From: DASZHC01 sp035938215
GTDB lineage: Bacteria; Verrucomicrobiota; Verrucomicrobiia; Chthoniobacterales; JAFAMB01
Assembly (NCBI GenBank): GCA_035938215.1
Contig: DASZHC010000119.1
Span: 1 to 5,966, forward strand
Reading direction: 5' to 3'
Length of the DNA: 5,966 nucleotides
A model generated the notes under the pieces. It was given only the letters and a program-made list of their open reading frames with translations. It had not been told where the DNA came from and did no database searches. Made by a program: the position numbers and the translations under genes. Shown here in pieces: positions 5,328 through 5,966 of the stretch (the first letter of the stretch is position 1; each line of letters opens with the position of its first letter).

Positions 5328-5966
5328 ATGGCAAGGTTCTTCATTAATCGACCCATCGTTGCGATGGTGATCGCCATTATCATGGTGATTGCTGGGATAG
5401 TCGCGTTTCTCGGCCTTCCCGTGGCTCAGTATCCGAACATCATTCCGCCGGAGATCCAGGTGAATACTACCTACGTCGGCGCGGATGCGCTGACGGTCGA
5501 ACAATCGGTGGCAACGCCCATCGAACAACAAATGAGCGGGGTGGACCACATGAACTACATGTATTCCACCAATGCAAATAACGGAGCGATGCGGCTCGTC
5601 GTGAATTTTGACGTTGCGACCGATCCCAATATCGATCACGTGCTGACGCAGATGCGGGAGTCGCAAGCCGAATCTCAGTTGCCTTCCGATGTTCGAAATT
5701 ACGGAGTCACTGTAGTCAAATCGACATCTGCGCCGCTCATGGTCCTGGCCCTCTCCTCGCCGACCGGTGCCTATGATTCAACGTTTCTTGCGAACTACGC
5801 CTACATCAACCTCAACGACGCGCTCACCCGTGTGCCGGGCATCGCGAGCGTGACGGTTTTCGGCGCCGGGCAATACGCGATGCGTATTTGGGTCAATCCC
5901 GATAAACTGGCGAAACTCAACATCACGGTCCCGGAAATCGTGAATGCGATTAACGCGCAGAATACC
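5328..5966 (+). CDS. RND multidrug efflux permease, HAE1/AcrB family (5' part, runs off the window)
   Basis: The first 213 codons are intact and the frame is open at the window edge; the family averages about 1,050 residues. The protein is the inner-membrane proton-drug antiporter of a tripartite exporter and works with the adaptor encoded just upstream. The start MARFFINRPIVAMVIAII has the family Asn-Arg-Pro motif and first membrane helix (about 10-28), followed by LPVAQYPNIIPPEI. The porter domain follows with YVGADALTVEQSVATPIEQQ, DHMNYMYSTNANNGAM and LPSDVRNYGVTVVKS. Then come VPGIASVTVFGAGQYAMRIW and VNPDKLAKLNIT, which match AcrB position by position. The sequence style fits hydrophobe/amphiphile pumps rather than metal pumps. 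GGAG (5319-5322) lies five bases before the ATG. Substrates cannot be told from this part. Confidence 0.95.
   Translation, partial: MARFFINRPIVAMVIAIIMVIAGIVAFLGLPVAQYPNIIPPEIQVNTTYVGADALTVEQSVATPIEQQMSGVDHMNYMYSTNANNGAMRLVVNFDVATDPNIDHVLTQMRESQAESQLPSDVRNYGVTVVKSTSAPLMVLALSSPTGAYDSTFLANYAYINLNDALTRVPGIASVTVFGAGQYAMRIWVNPDKLAKLNITVPEIVNAINAQNT

Overview
The window looks like a piece of a free-living, probably soil-dwelling Gram-negative chromosome of moderate GC. The protein styles (an ECF sigma factor with its Tyr-Arg-Thr-Lys and Asp-Ala-Trp-Asp-Leu-Ala-Gln motifs, a FliA-like region-4 relic, an HAE1-type RND pump) remind me most of Verrucomicrobiota (Chthoniobacterales-like) or Acidobacteriota. 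That placement is inference from memory, not from a search.

Layout. Positions 1-949 hold no gene I can assign with confidence: scattered short frames, a leftward 97-codon frame with one clear membrane helix that may be a broken drug/metabolite-type transporter (374-667), and an AT-rich spacer with alternative hairpins and a perfect extended -10 box. An apparently complete ECF sigma factor lies leftward at 950-1576, with no recognisable anti-sigma gene beside it. From about 1795 to 3008 lies a small gene graveyard. It holds a rightward sigma-70 region-4 gene interrupted by an in-frame TAG, a leftward response-regulator receiver remnant with a visible frameshift, and two short rightward frames joined by an ATGA overlap. 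A leftward 118-codon orphan gene with a strong ribosome binding site follows at 3005-3361.

From about 3700 the right side is organised around an efflux operon. A reasonable sigma-70-type promoter (3718-3746) is followed by a 34-codon frame with an excellent Shine-Dalgarno sequence (3900-4004). Next come a lipoprotein membrane-fusion protein (4093-5301) and, 26 bases later, the start of an HAE1-family RND permease (5328 to the window edge). The two pump genes should work together as the periplasmic adaptor and inner-membrane proton antiporter of a tripartite drug exporter; the outer-membrane channel is not in the window.

I found no transposase, CRISPR array, tRNA or rRNA, and nothing I can defend as a wholly new system. 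The points most worth a second look are the short frame and palindrome in the leader of the efflux operon, the concentration of decayed regulatory genes, and the orphan 118-residue protein.
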